DNA of 64,000 bases from DATMER01 sp031390755 (lineage in GTDB: Bacteria > Acidobacteriota > Thermoanaerobaculia > Multivoradales > UBA5704): the NCBI GenBank assembly GCA_031390755.1, contig JANMTS010000065.1, forward strand, positions 6,163 through 70,162, written 5' to 3'. Within the stretch, counting starts at the first letter, position 1. Every line of letters starts with the position of its first letter. This document shows, piece after piece, positions 54,887 to 63,701 of the stretch. The position numbers and the translations under genes are program-made. A model generated the notes under the pieces. The model saw only the letters and a program-made list of their open reading frames with translations. It made no database searches and was not told where the DNA came from.

Positions 54887-56377
54887 ATGCCAGGCCGAAT
54901 CCCCATCACGCCCTGGCTTACCCCCTTGAAGGCCGTCGGCCTGCTCGGCGGCATCGCCGCCTTCCTGCTGCTCGCGTTCCTCGACACTCCCCTGCGCCAC
55001 GACCCCGAGTGGGGGAGCCGGCCGGCGTTCGCCGCCGCGGGGGCCGCGCTCATGGCCATCTGGTGGCTCACCGAGGCGCTGCCGATCTACGTCACGGCCT
55101 GCGTGCCGCTGGTGCTCTTCCCGCTCACCGGCATCTTCGGCCCGAGCCTCGGCACCAACGTCCGCGAGAGCGTGCTGCCGTACCTCGACCCCTACATCTT
55201 TCTGTTCGCCGGGGGCATGGGCATCGCCGCGGCCATGCAGCAGTGGAACCTCCACCGCCGCATCGCCCTGGGCATCATGGACCGCATCGGCAGCGATCCC
55301 CGGCGGCTCCTGGCGGGCACGCTCTGCGCCACCGCCTTCATCTCGATGTGGATCTCCAACACCGCCACCGCCGCGATGATGATGCCCATAGGCCTCGCCA
55401 TCATGCTCCAGGTCGAGGACCAGCGCGGCACCGGCCGGCTCCGGCACTACGGCATGGCCATCATGCTGGCCATCGCCTACGGCGCCAACGTCGGCGGCAT
55501 CGCCACCAAGATCGGCACGGCGCCCAACGCCCAGTTCTCCGGCTTCATGGAGAGGCTGGACATCCCGGTCACCTTTCTCCAGTTCATGGCCGTGGGGCTG
55601 CCGTTCGTTCTCTTCTTCCTGCCGATCGTCTGGTGGATGCTCTGGCGGATCGGGCGCAAGGAGGGGCTGACGGGCGAGATCGGCGCCGACGCCATCTCGG
55701 GCGAGCTGACCCGCCTGGGGCCGGTGCGGACCCCGGAGCGGATCGTCCTCGGCGTGTTCCTGGTCACCGCCGGCCTGTGGATCGCGGGCAAGGTGATCAC
55801 CGAATTCCTGAAGCCGCGCTTCGACTTCAACCTGACCTCCGCCCACGTGGAGGGCGGCATCGCCATGCTCGCGGCCCTGCTCCTCCTGCTCTGGCGGACG
55901 AACGGGCGGCAGGTGCTGGGCTTCAAGGCGCTGGCGGGCGTGCCGTGGGAGACGCTGCTGCTGCTGGGCGGCGGCTTCGCCATGGCCGCGGCCATCCAGA
56001 AGAGCGGTCTGTCCGACTTCCTCGGTGCCCAGCTCCTGGTGATCCGCGGCCTGCCGCCGTTCGGCCAGGTGCTGCTCGCGAGCGTGGCCGTCGTCGCGCT
56101 CTCGGCCGTGGCGTCGAACACCGCCACCATCGCCGTCATGCTCGTGGTGCTCAAGGACGCGGTCGCGCCCGAGGTCATGACCACGACGCTCTTCGCGGCG
56201 ACGCTCGCCTGTTCCTGCGACTTCGCCCTGCCGGTCGGCACCCCGCCGAACGCCATCGTCTTCGGCAGCGGCTACGTGAGCATCCCGCGCATGGCGAGGA
56301 CCGGCGTCGTCCTCGATCTCATCGCCGCCGTCCTCGCCGCGGTCTGGTGCTGGTTCGTCGTGCGGCTCGTGCTCTAG
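54887..56377 (+). CDS. DASS/SLC13-family anion:Na+ symporter
   Basis: 496 residues with about 11-12 membrane helices. Both inverted-repeat SNT signatures that bind sodium and substrate carboxylates are present: ISNTATAAMMMPIG and ASNTATIAVMLVV, plus KIGTAPNAQF and the PVGTPPNAIVFGSG loop. Such carriers import dicarboxylates, citrate or sulfate with sodium; the substrate is not determined. It lies 21 bases after the GGDEF gene. Confidence 0.93.
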   Translation: MPGRIPITPWLTPLKAVGLLGGIAAFLLLAFLDTPLRHDPEWGSRPAFAAAGAALMAIWWLTEALPIYVTACVPLVLFPLTGIFGPSLGTNVRESVLPYLDPYIFLFAGGMGIAAAMQQWNLHRRIALGIMDRIGSDPRRLLAGTLCATAFISMWISNTATAAMMMPIGLAIMLQVEDQRGTGRLRHYGMAIMLAIAYGANVGGIATKIGTAPNAQFSGFMERLDIPVTFLQFMAVGLPFVLFFLPIVWWMLWRIGRKEGLTGEIGADAISGELTRLGPVRTPERIVLGVFLVTAGLWIAGKVITEFLKPRFDFNLTSAHVEGGIAMLAALLLLLWRTNGRQVLGFKALAGVPWETLLLLGGGFAMAAAIQKSGLSDFLGAQLLVIRGLPPFGQVLLASVAVVALSAVASNTATIAVMLVVLKDAVAPEVMTTTLFAATLACSCDFALPVGTPPNAIVFGSGYVSIPRMARTGVVLDLIAAVLAAVWCWFVVRLVL

Positions 56378-56408
56378 ATCCCCCTGGACACCGGCCTGCC
56401 GGAGCGGC

Positions 56409-58871
56409 TCAGCGGACCGTGATCCGGCTGGAGACGCCGAACGTCCGGGGCTCGTTGACCAGGTAGCCGACGCGGGCGCGCGTGCCGCGCTCCTGATCGA
56501 GGGCGAGCCGGGCGTGCTCGTCGAAAAGGTTGTTGACGAACACCGTGAAGTCCCACTTCCCGTTCAGGAACCCGAGGCGGAGGTTGGCGTTGTCGTACGC
56601 CGGCAGCTCGGGGTTGAAGGTGAACGTGTCCCGGGTGAGCGGTCCGCCGATCGTGTTGGCGCCGAAGGAATTCAGGTTCACGAGGCCGAAGCCCGCCGCC
56701 TGGTCGCCGATCTGGGTGAAGCGCGAGCCGATGTATTGATAGCTGCCGGTCAGATAGCCCAGCCAGCTCTCCTGCACAGCCCATTGATAGGTGGCCGTGG
56801 CCGCGGCCTGGAATTCGGGGACGGTCGGCAGCCGGTTGCCGGACTCGATCCCGGCGACGACCAGCACGTTGCCGGCGGGATCGGTCGAGGTGAGCGTGGA
56901 GCGCAGCTCCGACTTGCCATAGTTGGCCGACACGGCGAAGTCGAAGCTGTCGCTGGGCGAGGCCGCCCACTCGAGCTCGATGCCGGTGCTCCGCGCCTTG
57001 GGGACGTTGAAGACCACGCGTGACGAGCAGGTGCCGGCGGTCACGGTCGCCTGAAGGTTCTCGATGTCCATGTAGTAGGCCGAGACGTTGAACCGCCCGC
57101 GGCCGCCGCGCAGCGTCGACTTGGTGCCGACCTCGTAGTTCCAGATCTCCTCGTCCTCCCACGAGTCGTGGCCGCCGAAGGTCCGCAGATCCTGGGGGGT
57201 GCAGAGCGGCACGTTGAGCGGATCGTTGATGCCGCCGAGGCGGAACCCCTTCGACACCTGGGCGTTCAGCTTGGTGCCTTCCTTGACGTCGAGGCTCGCG
57301 ATGAGGCGCGGCGCGAATCCGGTCGCGGAGGTCGAGCCCGCGTTCGTTCCGGCCTCGGCGAAGATGCCGTCGAAGGTCTGGGTCCGGTCCTCCTGGAAGT
57401 CGTAGTAGCGCAGGCCGCCGGTCAGGTCCAGGCGGCTGTTGACGGCCCACGTGGCTTCGCCGAACACCGCGAGCTGATCCATTTCGTAGCTCAGGTCGGA
57501 GAAGTAGAGGACGTCGCGCTTAGCTCCGAATTGTCCCGCGGTGGGGATGCCCGTCAGCGCCTCGAAGCCGGAGATGAGCACCTCCTGGCCGTAGTCGCGC
57601 TCCTGGTTGCTGTAGAAGACTCCGGTCAGCCACTGCAGCCGGTCCCGCCCGCCGGCGAGGCGAAGCTCCTGGGTCCAGACGCTCGAGGTCGTCGCATCGG
57701 TGAGCGGTGCGTCGAGGGTGTAGACGTTCTCCGGCAGGCCGATGGAGCCGCCGGTGATGCTCGCGCCCAGGGCCGTGGCGTCGCGAACCACGAGGATGTC
57801 GCGATCGGTGTAGGCGGTGATCGAGGTCAGCGCCGTGCCGCCGAAGTCGTAGCCGATGTTGAGGTCGGCGAGGAGAAACTCGTCGGTGAACGGCTCCTTG
57901 AGCTGGGTGAGCTGCTCGCGCTCGCCCAGGTCGAACGTCGGCCGCGTGGTCGTGTAGGGATTGGCGAGGATGTTGAAGGCGTCCTCGCGGTTCCACCCGT
58001 CCATCTTGATCTCCTGGTAGAGGACTCGCGGAGTGATCGACAGCCGATCGTTCGGCTCCATGCGCAGCGCCACGCGGGCGCCGTTGCGGTCGCCGCCGTT
58101 GACGTCCTCCTCGACGCTCCGGTCCGGCTGGACGGCGTCGACGAAACCGGCGTAGGTGGTGTGGAAGGCGGTGATCCGCAAGGCGGTCGTGTCGCCGAGC
58201 GGCGTGTTGAAAGCCACCTTGGCGCTGCCGCCGAGCTCGTTGTTGACGGTCAGATCGGCCACGGTCTCGTGCTCGCCGAGCGTGGGCTGGTTGGAGATGT
58301 ACCGCATCGTGCCCGAGGCCGAGCCCGCGCCGAACAGGGTGCCCTGCGGACCGCGCAGCACCTCGACGCGCGACATGTCGAAGAGGTCGAGGTCCGGCGT
58401 GAACAGCGAGAGCGAGATGCCGGAATCGTCGAGGTAGACGCCCACCTGCTCCTTGACGCCCGGCTGGTCCCGCACGATCTGTCCGGAGGAGACACCGCGG
58501 ATGGCGACCTGGCTCTGGCCGGGGCCGAGGTTCTGCACGGTGAAGCCCGGCGTGGTCTGCGCGATCCCCTCGAGGGACTCGACGCCCTGCTTGCGCAGAT
58601 CCTCCTCGGTGGGCGCCGCCACCGAGAACGGCACGTCCTGGACCTTCTCCTCGCGCAGCTGCGCCGTGACGGTGATCTCCTCGGTGATCCTCTCTTCCAG
58701 AGGCGGGCTCGCGCGCTCCTCCGCGATGTCGCCCTGTTCCGCGGCCGGCGGCGGCTCCTGGGCCGTCCCGGGGCGGGCCGCGAGCCCCGGAACCAGGATC
58801 AGGAAGGCGAGTCCGACACAACCGAAAACACTCCGGCGACACTGAAAGGCGTCCCCATGGCTGGCCTTCAT
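56409..58871 (-). CDS. TonB-dependent outer-membrane receptor
   Basis: 820 residues from the ATG at 58871 (AGGAGG upstream). Signal peptide, then a TonB-box-like ITVTAQLREEKVQDVPFSV, a plug domain (GIAQTTPGFTVQNLG, VEVLRGPQGTLFGAGSASGTMRYIS) and a 22-strand barrel ending in FGVSSRITVR with the aromatic-poor but typical last strand. It resembles the FecA/CirA-like receptors of Sphingomonads and Acidobacteriota that take up siderophores or plant-derived compounds. The ligand is unknown. Confidence 0.95.
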   Translation of the reverse strand: MKASHGDAFQCRRSVFGCVGLAFLILVPGLAARPGTAQEPPPAAEQGDIAEERASPPLEERITEEITVTAQLREEKVQDVPFSVAAPTEEDLRKQGVESLEGIAQTTPGFTVQNLGPGQSQVAIRGVSSGQIVRDQPGVKEQVGVYLDDSGISLSLFTPDLDLFDMSRVEVLRGPQGTLFGAGSASGTMRYISNQPTLGEHETVADLTVNNELGGSAKVAFNTPLGDTTALRITAFHTTYAGFVDAVQPDRSVEEDVNGGDRNGARVALRMEPNDRLSITPRVLYQEIKMDGWNREDAFNILANPYTTTRPTFDLGEREQLTQLKEPFTDEFLLADLNIGYDFGGTALTSITAYTDRDILVVRDATALGASITGGSIGLPENVYTLDAPLTDATTSSVWTQELRLAGGRDRLQWLTGVFYSNQERDYGQEVLISGFEALTGIPTAGQFGAKRDVLYFSDLSYEMDQLAVFGEATWAVNSRLDLTGGLRYYDFQEDRTQTFDGIFAEAGTNAGSTSATGFAPRLIASLDVKEGTKLNAQVSKGFRLGGINDPLNVPLCTPQDLRTFGGHDSWEDEEIWNYEVGTKSTLRGGRGRFNVSAYYMDIENLQATVTAGTCSSRVVFNVPKARSTGIELEWAASPSDSFDFAVSANYGKSELRSTLTSTDPAGNVLVVAGIESGNRLPTVPEFQAAATATYQWAVQESWLGYLTGSYQYIGSRFTQIGDQAAGFGLVNLNSFGANTIGGPLTRDTFTFNPELPAYDNANLRLGFLNGKWDFTVFVNNLFDEHARLALDQERGTRARVGYLVNEPRTFGVSSRITVR

Positions 58872-59006
58872 GAGACCTCCTCGACGAGAGAATCGGCAGC
58901 GCAGGATTGCGCAGCGGCGAAAGTTCATGAAGTCTACTTCCTTCGCGGCCCTTGCGAGAGTCCCGCCTTGATTCGTTAGGATAGAGGTTTCCAAGGAGAG
59001 AGATTC

Positions 59007-59513
59007 ATGAAGATTCGACGTCTGGTTTCGATCCTGCCGGCGCTCGCCCTGTGCGCCAGCGCCGCCGCTGCCAGCGGAGACAACGGCGGCAACGGCGGCA
59101 ACGGCTTCAGCGGCACCTACATCGCGACGTTGCCCGAGCGGGCAGAAATCCTCCAGCTCCACCGCGACGGCACCGCCGAGATCACCCTGTCCGACCAGGT
59201 CACCTCGGGGGCCGGAGGCTTCACCTTCAGCGACAGCTTCGGGTCGTGGAAGATCACCGGCGCGCGCACGCTCACGGCGCGCTTCGTGAACCTGAACTTC
59301 GACGTGACCGGACCGGCCGCCACCTACTCGGGCGCCGCGGTGGTGGACTACACCCTCCAGTTCGCCGGCAACTTCCGCACCTTCCACGCGAGCTGCAGCG
59401 GCAGGATCTATCCCACCGGCTCGGACCCCTTCGCGCCGGGCTCGGTGCCCGTCACCACCTTCGACTGCGCCTATCTCGACGGCTTTTCCTACCGGCGCGT
59501 GCCGCTCGACTGA
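59007..59513 (+). CDS. Small secreted hypothetical protein
   Basis: 168 residues, AAGGAGAGA before the ATG. A signal peptide (RRLVSILPALALCASAAAA) is followed by a Gly/Asn tract from a 9-base repeat, then a beta-rich domain with FSGTYIATLPERAEILQLHRDGTAEITLSDQ and two cysteines (ASCSGRI, TFDCAYL) that could form a disulfide. Lipocalin-like fold is possible but unproved. A TAGAGGT box (58982-58988) precedes it. It converges with and overlaps the cytochrome-like gene by 25 bases. Confidence 0.75.
   Translation: MKIRRLVSILPALALCASAAAASGDNGGNGGNGFSGTYIATLPERAEILQLHRDGTAEITLSDQVTSGAGGFTFSDSFGSWKITGARTLTARFVNLNFDVTGPAATYSGAAVVDYTLQFAGNFRTFHASCSGRIYPTGSDPFAPGSVPVTTFDCAYLDGFSYRRVPLD
59082..59108. 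repeat. 9-bp tandem repeat, 3 units, in frame
   Basis: Two exact units of AACGGCGGC followed by AACGGCTTC, encoding Asn-Gly-Gly repeats just after the signal peptide of the small secreted protein. Confidence 0.85.
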
Positions 59514-60052
59514 CGCGCCGCCGCCCCCGGCGATCCTCCCCGGCGATCCTCCCCGGTAATACTCGGCCGGGGAGGCGCCGATTCCGGCGTGGCCGCCGCC
59601 GGATCGGCGTGGCCGCCGCCGGATCGAGGCTTGCGCCAGATCAGGCCGGGGAGCTGGTGGGCGACGGTGCCGGCGATCCACAGCGCCGACGCGGTCAGGT
59701 GGACGATCACCCAGATCCTGCGCCAGTCGTCGTCGACCGCGGTCTGGAGGAGGTAGCCCGAGGCCACCATCGGCACCAGGGTGAGCGCCATCGAGAGCCC
59801 TGTCCGCCTGCCGGACGCGATGCCGCGGCGCCAGTGGGACCAGATGTGGCGCTGCCAGATCAGTCCGACCGCGAACACGAGGGCCGGCGCGGCGAGCACG
59901 TGGAGATGCTGCACCTGCGGCTGCCACGGGTGGTTGACCACCGCGTAGGGGTCCGCGGGGCGGGCCAGATAGAGCATCCAGGCGTAGATCAACCCCGTGC
60001 CGCCGACCAGCACGTTCGAGGTGTGCATCCACCAGGCCTCGAAGCGGCTCAC
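59489..60052 (-). CDS. Four-helix cytochrome b-like membrane protein
   Basis: 187 residues from a GTG at 60052 overlapping the FMN-binding gene stop (GTGA). Four membrane helices contain His10, His51, His118 and His132 at positions suited to two b hemes, as in DUF4405/cytochrome b561-like electron carriers. The C-terminal 45 residues are Gly/Pro/Ser-rich and coded by short GC-rich direct repeats (59580-59630). Last gene of the apbE operon. It probably passes electrons from the membrane to the flavinylated periplasmic protein. Confidence 0.75.
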   Translation of the reverse strand: MSRFEAWWMHTSNVLVGGTGLIYAWMLYLARPADPYAVVNHPWQPQVQHLHVLAAPALVFAVGLIWQRHIWSHWRRGIASGRRTGLSMALTLVPMVASGYLLQTAVDDDWRRIWVIVHLTASALWIAGTVAHQLPGLIWRKPRSGGGHADPAAATPESAPPRPSITGEDRRGGSPGAAARQSSGTRR

Positions 60053-60591
60053 CGCGCCGGCGCCTCCGCCGCGATCACCTGGTGCAGCGCGAGAACCCGG
60101 CGCACCGCCGACGCCGTGGCCCGCGCGGTCAGCGTGGCGCCGGTCACCGGGTGGACGCCGGCCTTGAGCGCCAGCTCGCGGTCGAGCCGGCGGTTGCGGA
60201 ACTGCTCATACCAGTTGCCCCGCGGCAGGTACTCCTCCGGCTCGCGGAAGGAGAGCACCTCGACGCGGGCCACCCGGCCCTGCGGATCGACCACCACCAG
60301 GAGCGTTTCGGGCAGCGTGCGCACGCGGTGGGTGTCGAAGTACGCCGTGCCCACCAGCCGGCCCTCCCGCCGGGCCTCGTGGAAGGTCACGAGCGCGCTC
60401 GCCACCTCCACGCCGGAAAGCTGCTTCGCCTTCGCCACCTGCGCGGGCGTGAGATAGGCGGTCCGCCGCGTGACCTCGCACCCGGAGAAGGCGAGCCTCA
60501 GGGCCTCGTCCACGGTCAGGAAGACCTTGGCCGAGGCTCCGGCCCTCCCTCCGAGCAGCAGCAGCACGAGCAGCACGGCCGTCCGGCGCAT
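60049..60591 (-). CDS. Secreted FMN-binding protein, covalent flavinylation target
   Basis: 180 residues. Signal peptide (TAVLLVLLLLGGRAGASA), then an FMN_bind domain whose C-terminal motif HPVTGATLTARATASAVRR contains the (S/T)GA-T sequence where ApbE attaches FMN to Thr through a phosphoester. ApbE is coded in the same operon (62013-63098), which makes flavinylation very likely. It should act as a periplasmic one-electron carrier between the four-helix membrane protein and an outside acceptor. Confidence 0.88.
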   Translation of the reverse strand: MRRTAVLLVLLLLGGRAGASAKVFLTVDEALRLAFSGCEVTRRTAYLTPAQVAKAKQLSGVEVASALVTFHEARREGRLVGTAYFDTHRVRTLPETLLVVVDPQGRVARVEVLSFREPEEYLPRGNWYEQFRNRRLDRELALKAGVHPVTGATLTARATASAVRRVLALHQVIAAEAPAR

Positions 60592-60592
60592 C

Positions 60593-61963
60593 CTAGAAGA
60601 TCCAGCCCAGCAGCACGTTGAGCTGGTCGGTCCCCGTCCCGGCCTCGTTGTCGTAATCCTGGAGGTCGATCTTGAGGACGATCGGATCGATCGGCTTGTA
60701 GGCCACTCCGAGCGTGACGACCTCGACGTCGGTGGACGGGCTTGCCGCAAACCCTGCCGGCACCCGGTCCTGGGTGTTGTACGTCTCCCAGCGGCCATAG
60801 GGAATCAACGCCTGCTCGCCGCCCCGGCCGGCCAGCAGGTCGTAGCCGAGCTGGACATACCGGCCCGAGAGCCGTTCGCCCACCGACTGGCTGCCGGTCA
60901 GCTTGAGCGCCTGGTTGAGCGCGGTCACGTCGTCGAGCTCCGCCTGCACTCCCAGGGCGCGCACTTCCAGACCGCGCCACCGCCATTCCACATGGCCCTC
61001 CAGGATCTGCGTGCCCACGCCGATCGAGGAGCCGGCCGCCGACTTGAGATCCTGCCCCGAGTCGCCGACGTACGCCGAGCCGCCGACCAGCAGACCCGGG
61101 ACGCCCGTGTAGTCGACCCGTCCCACCCAGGCGAAGCTCTCGGCCTTGGCCTGGTTGCCCTTCTGCCGTCCGCCGCGCAGCCCGGCGGAGGTGAAGCCGG
61201 CTCCGCGCAGGCCGTTGACCACGTAGGTCCGGTAGGCCACCGGCCCCACCTCGCCGAACAGCCCGAAGCCGTTCTCCCGCCACGTCGAGGGGAGGATCGC
61301 CTGCTCGATGTCCGGCCGCCGGGCGCCCAGGAACACCGTGGGCTCGTGAAGCTCGTTGAGGAAGCCCATCGGGATCAGCACCAGGCCGGCCCGCACGTTC
61401 GCCTCGGGGCGCCAGAGGTAGTCGAGGTACGCGAATTCGACCGACACCTCGCTGCCGGCATGCTCGTACTCGATCTCCGTGTTGAGCAGCCACCGGTCGT
61501 TGAGCTTGTAGCCGAAGTAGAGGACTCCGCGCAGCAGATCGAACGCGTCGGTCTTGCCGGAGAGGGCGCCGTCGTCGCGGTTGCCGTCGAAATTCTGGTA
61601 GAGCAGCTCGCCGTAGCCGCCGATCGAGAGGCCTCGCTCCGTGTGGTAGATCTTGGACGCCGCCGGGCCGAGCCCGTGCTCGCTCTCGCCGGCCGGGGCC
61701 GCGGCTTCGCCGATCTTCAGGGTCTCGATCTCGCCCGCGAGGATCTCCAGGCGCCGTTCGAGCTCGGCAAGCCGGGTGTCCGCCGCGGCCTTTTCCTCCT
61801 GCTTGAGCGCCGAGATCTCCGCCTTGAGCGCCTCCACCTCGCGTTCGAGACGTTCCATGCGCTCGTCGGGCGTCTGCGCCCGGCCCGCGGCGGGTCCGAG
61901 CAGAAGGAGCGCCAGCATCACCAGCAGGGCGCGGAACGGGCCGCACCGGAATCTCAAAGCCAT
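60593..61963 (-). CDS. Outer-membrane porin with N-terminal coiled coil
   Basis: 456 residues from the ATG at 61963 (AAGGAG upstream). Signal peptide, then a heptad coiled coil (RMERLEREVEALKAEISALKQ and on to about 85) and a beta-barrel beginning GLSIGGYGELLYQNF, with repeated aromatic-ended strands and final LNVLLGWIF ending in Phe, the BAM signal. It resembles OprO/P-type or substrate-specific porins. Located between apbE and the FMN-binding gene, it may let the electron acceptor or iron complex through the outer membrane. Confidence 0.88.
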   Translation of the reverse strand: MALRFRCGPFRALLVMLALLLLGPAAGRAQTPDERMERLEREVEALKAEISALKQEEKAAADTRLAELERRLEILAGEIETLKIGEAAAPAGESEHGLGPAASKIYHTERGLSIGGYGELLYQNFDGNRDDGALSGKTDAFDLLRGVLYFGYKLNDRWLLNTEIEYEHAGSEVSVEFAYLDYLWRPEANVRAGLVLIPMGFLNELHEPTVFLGARRPDIEQAILPSTWRENGFGLFGEVGPVAYRTYVVNGLRGAGFTSAGLRGGRQKGNQAKAESFAWVGRVDYTGVPGLLVGGSAYVGDSGQDLKSAAGSSIGVGTQILEGHVEWRWRGLEVRALGVQAELDDVTALNQALKLTGSQSVGERLSGRYVQLGYDLLAGRGGEQALIPYGRWETYNTQDRVPAGFAASPSTDVEVVTLGVAYKPIDPIVLKIDLQDYDNEAGTGTDQLNVLLGWIF

Positions 61964-62012
61964 CTCGTGTCTCCTTGGAAGGCGCGCGGCGGTGGAGCGC
62001 CGCGCTCGATTC

Positions 62013-63098
62013 TCAGTCCCCATCCCTCACCGTCACCTCATCCGCCAGGATCGTCATCCGCTGCCGCAGACCCGGGCTCGCCAAGGCCTCCAGCCCGCCC
62101 CCGCGGGGCCGCAGCACCAGCACTTCCACGCCTGGGTGCCGCGCCGCCCAGTCGAGCGCCGCCTCGGGTCCCATCACACTGAGCCCGGTCGACAGGCAGT
62201 CGGCCCGCAACGGGTCGTCGGTCCAGACCGTGAGGCTGCCGAAGTCCGGAGCCGGCCGGCCGGTGCGCGGATCGAGGATGTGGCCGAGCGCCTCGCCGTC
62301 CACCACGATCCCGCGCTCGCTGTTGCCCGACGTCGAGACCGAGCCCCGGTCGATCGTCAGCGACACCACCGGCCGGTTCCGTTGCCGCGGGTCCGCCAGC
62401 GCCACCGTCCACTCCTCTCCTCGCCGGCTGCCCCGGCTGAAAACCGAGACCTGGCCGCCGAGGTCCAGATAGGCGCTCTGCACGGCTTCGTCCGCAACGA
62501 GCGCCTCCAGCGCCGCGGCGAGCCCGGCCCCCTTGCCGAAGCCTCCCTCCTCGAGGAGGAGCCCCTCCCGGCCGCGGACCGCCGACCCCTGCTCCACGCG
62601 CAGAACCCCCAGCCCCACCGCGGCGAGAGCGGCCGCGAGCTCTTCCGGAGCGGGCCTCCGTCCTCCGGTGCGCAGCCCCCAGGCCTTCACGAGCCCGCCG
62701 ACGGAAGGGTCGAAGGCGCCGTCCGTCTCTTCCCAGCACCGGCGGACCGCCGTCAGCTCGCGCGCCAGCTCGCGGGAGAGCGGGAACGGCGCCGCGGCGG
62801 GAGCTGCATTCAGGCGCGCCAGCTCGGAGTCGTCGCGCCAGGTCGACAGCCGCGCCTCGGCGGCCTCCAGAGCCCCCACGGCCCGCTCGCTGGCCCGCAG
62901 CGCGCTCTCCCGGCCGGCCGCCTCGACGACCACCTCCAGCGTGGTGCCCATGATCCCCATCCGGCGCGTTACGATGTCCGTGGGCGAGGACGAGCGTGAC
63001 GCGGCCGGGGAGGCGCAGCCGGCGAGCGCAAGGACGATCCCGAAGGCGAGCCCCAGCCTGGGCACGGCCTCGAACAGGAGACGGACGCAAGGGGTCAT
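62013..63098 (-). CDS. apbE: FAD:protein FMN transferase
   Basis: 361 residues from the ATG at 63098; no strong SD. A lipobox (IVLALAGCAS) predicts a periplasmic lipoprotein. ApbE features: MGTTLEVVV, the LSTWRDDSELARLNAA block, GAFDPSVGGLVKAWGL, GFGKGAGLAAAL, YLDLGGQVSVFS and the Mg-site region GEALGHILDPRTGRPA ... DPLRADCLSTGLSVMG. It transfers FMN from FAD to Thr in the FMN_bind motif of the downstream gene product. First gene of the four-gene operon. Confidence 0.94.
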   Translation of the reverse strand: MTPCVRLLFEAVPRLGLAFGIVLALAGCASPAASRSSSPTDIVTRRMGIMGTTLEVVVEAAGRESALRASERAVGALEAAEARLSTWRDDSELARLNAAPAAAPFPLSRELARELTAVRRCWEETDGAFDPSVGGLVKAWGLRTGGRRPAPEELAAALAAVGLGVLRVEQGSAVRGREGLLLEEGGFGKGAGLAAALEALVADEAVQSAYLDLGGQVSVFSRGSRRGEEWTVALADPRQRNRPVVSLTIDRGSVSTSGNSERGIVVDGEALGHILDPRTGRPAPDFGSLTVWTDDPLRADCLSTGLSVMGPEAALDWAARHPGVEVLVLRPRGGGLEALASPGLRQRMTILADEVTVRDGD

Positions 63099-63130
63099 GG
63101 CAACAGGCACGCTCCGCAATATCGCCGCAA

Positions 63131-63151
63131 TATTGCGACTCACTCTCAATA
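63131..63151 (-). promoter_or_regulatory. Fur-box-like palindrome upstream of apbE
   Basis: A 21-base inverted repeat centred on 63141 (TATTGCGACT, C, ACTCTCAATA; 8 of 10 half-site positions pair) matches the Fur consensus with TTGnGAnT half-sites. It lies 33-53 bases before the apbE start, where binding would overlap a promoter. This suggests iron control of the flavinylation operon. Confidence 0.5.
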
Positions 63152-63299
63152 GCGTGTACATTCTGGGTCGCCTCGGGCCGATTGTCAACTTCGGGCTCTG
63201 GACGACGATCGATCGTGCAGTGGCGACCGACCTCCTGCTCCTGGCCCTCGCCGCGCTCACTTCCTGTGCGGCCGGCCCCTTGAGATAGGCTTCCCCGCC

Positions 63300-63701
63300 A
63301 TGAGCATCCGGATCGTGCGCCTCGGAGACCCGCGGATCGAGAACGAGGGGCCGCGTCTCGGCACCGTCCGGCGTCCGCCGCGGGGCGTGAAGAAGGAAGA
63401 CTTCGGCCGCCTCGACTACTACGACCTCTGGCTGCCGGACCTCGCCCCCAGCGCCGAGCTGCTGAGCTTCGCCACCGCCGAGCCCTTCGACGACGCGCGC
63501 TGGACCCGCTTCGCCCGCGACTACCGGCGCGAGATGAAGGAGCCGTCCCGCGAGAGGCTGCTCCAGCTTCTCGCCCTGCTCTCGCACCAGACCGATTTCT
63601 CGGTCGGCTGCTACTGCGAGAGCGAGGAGCGCTGCCACCGATCTCTCCTGCGGCAGCTCTTCGAGGAGCGCGGGGCCGTTCTGCGCGGCGAGGGACGCTG
63701 A
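63300..63701 (+). CDS. DUF488 family protein
   Basis: 133 residues. DUF488 (YeaO-like) features: IRIVRLGDPR start, DYYDLWLPDLAPS, FARDYRREM, and the C-terminal SVGCYCESEERCHRSLLRQL with the conserved C-x-C and CHR. Function unproved in the family. The last bases (GAGGGACGCTGAC...) are already part of the 20/21-bp array that begins at 63694, so the array has either invaded or grown from the 3' end. Confidence 0.9.
   Translation: MSIRIVRLGDPRIENEGPRLGTVRRPPRGVKKEDFGRLDYYDLWLPDLAPSAELLSFATAEPFDDARWTRFARDYRREMKEPSRERLLQLLALLSHQTDFSVGCYCESEERCHRSLLRQLFEERGAVLRGEGR

Noticed and set aside
57168..58979. 603-codon plus-strand frame
   Set aside because: Antisense of the TonB receptor barrel, which has clear family motifs.
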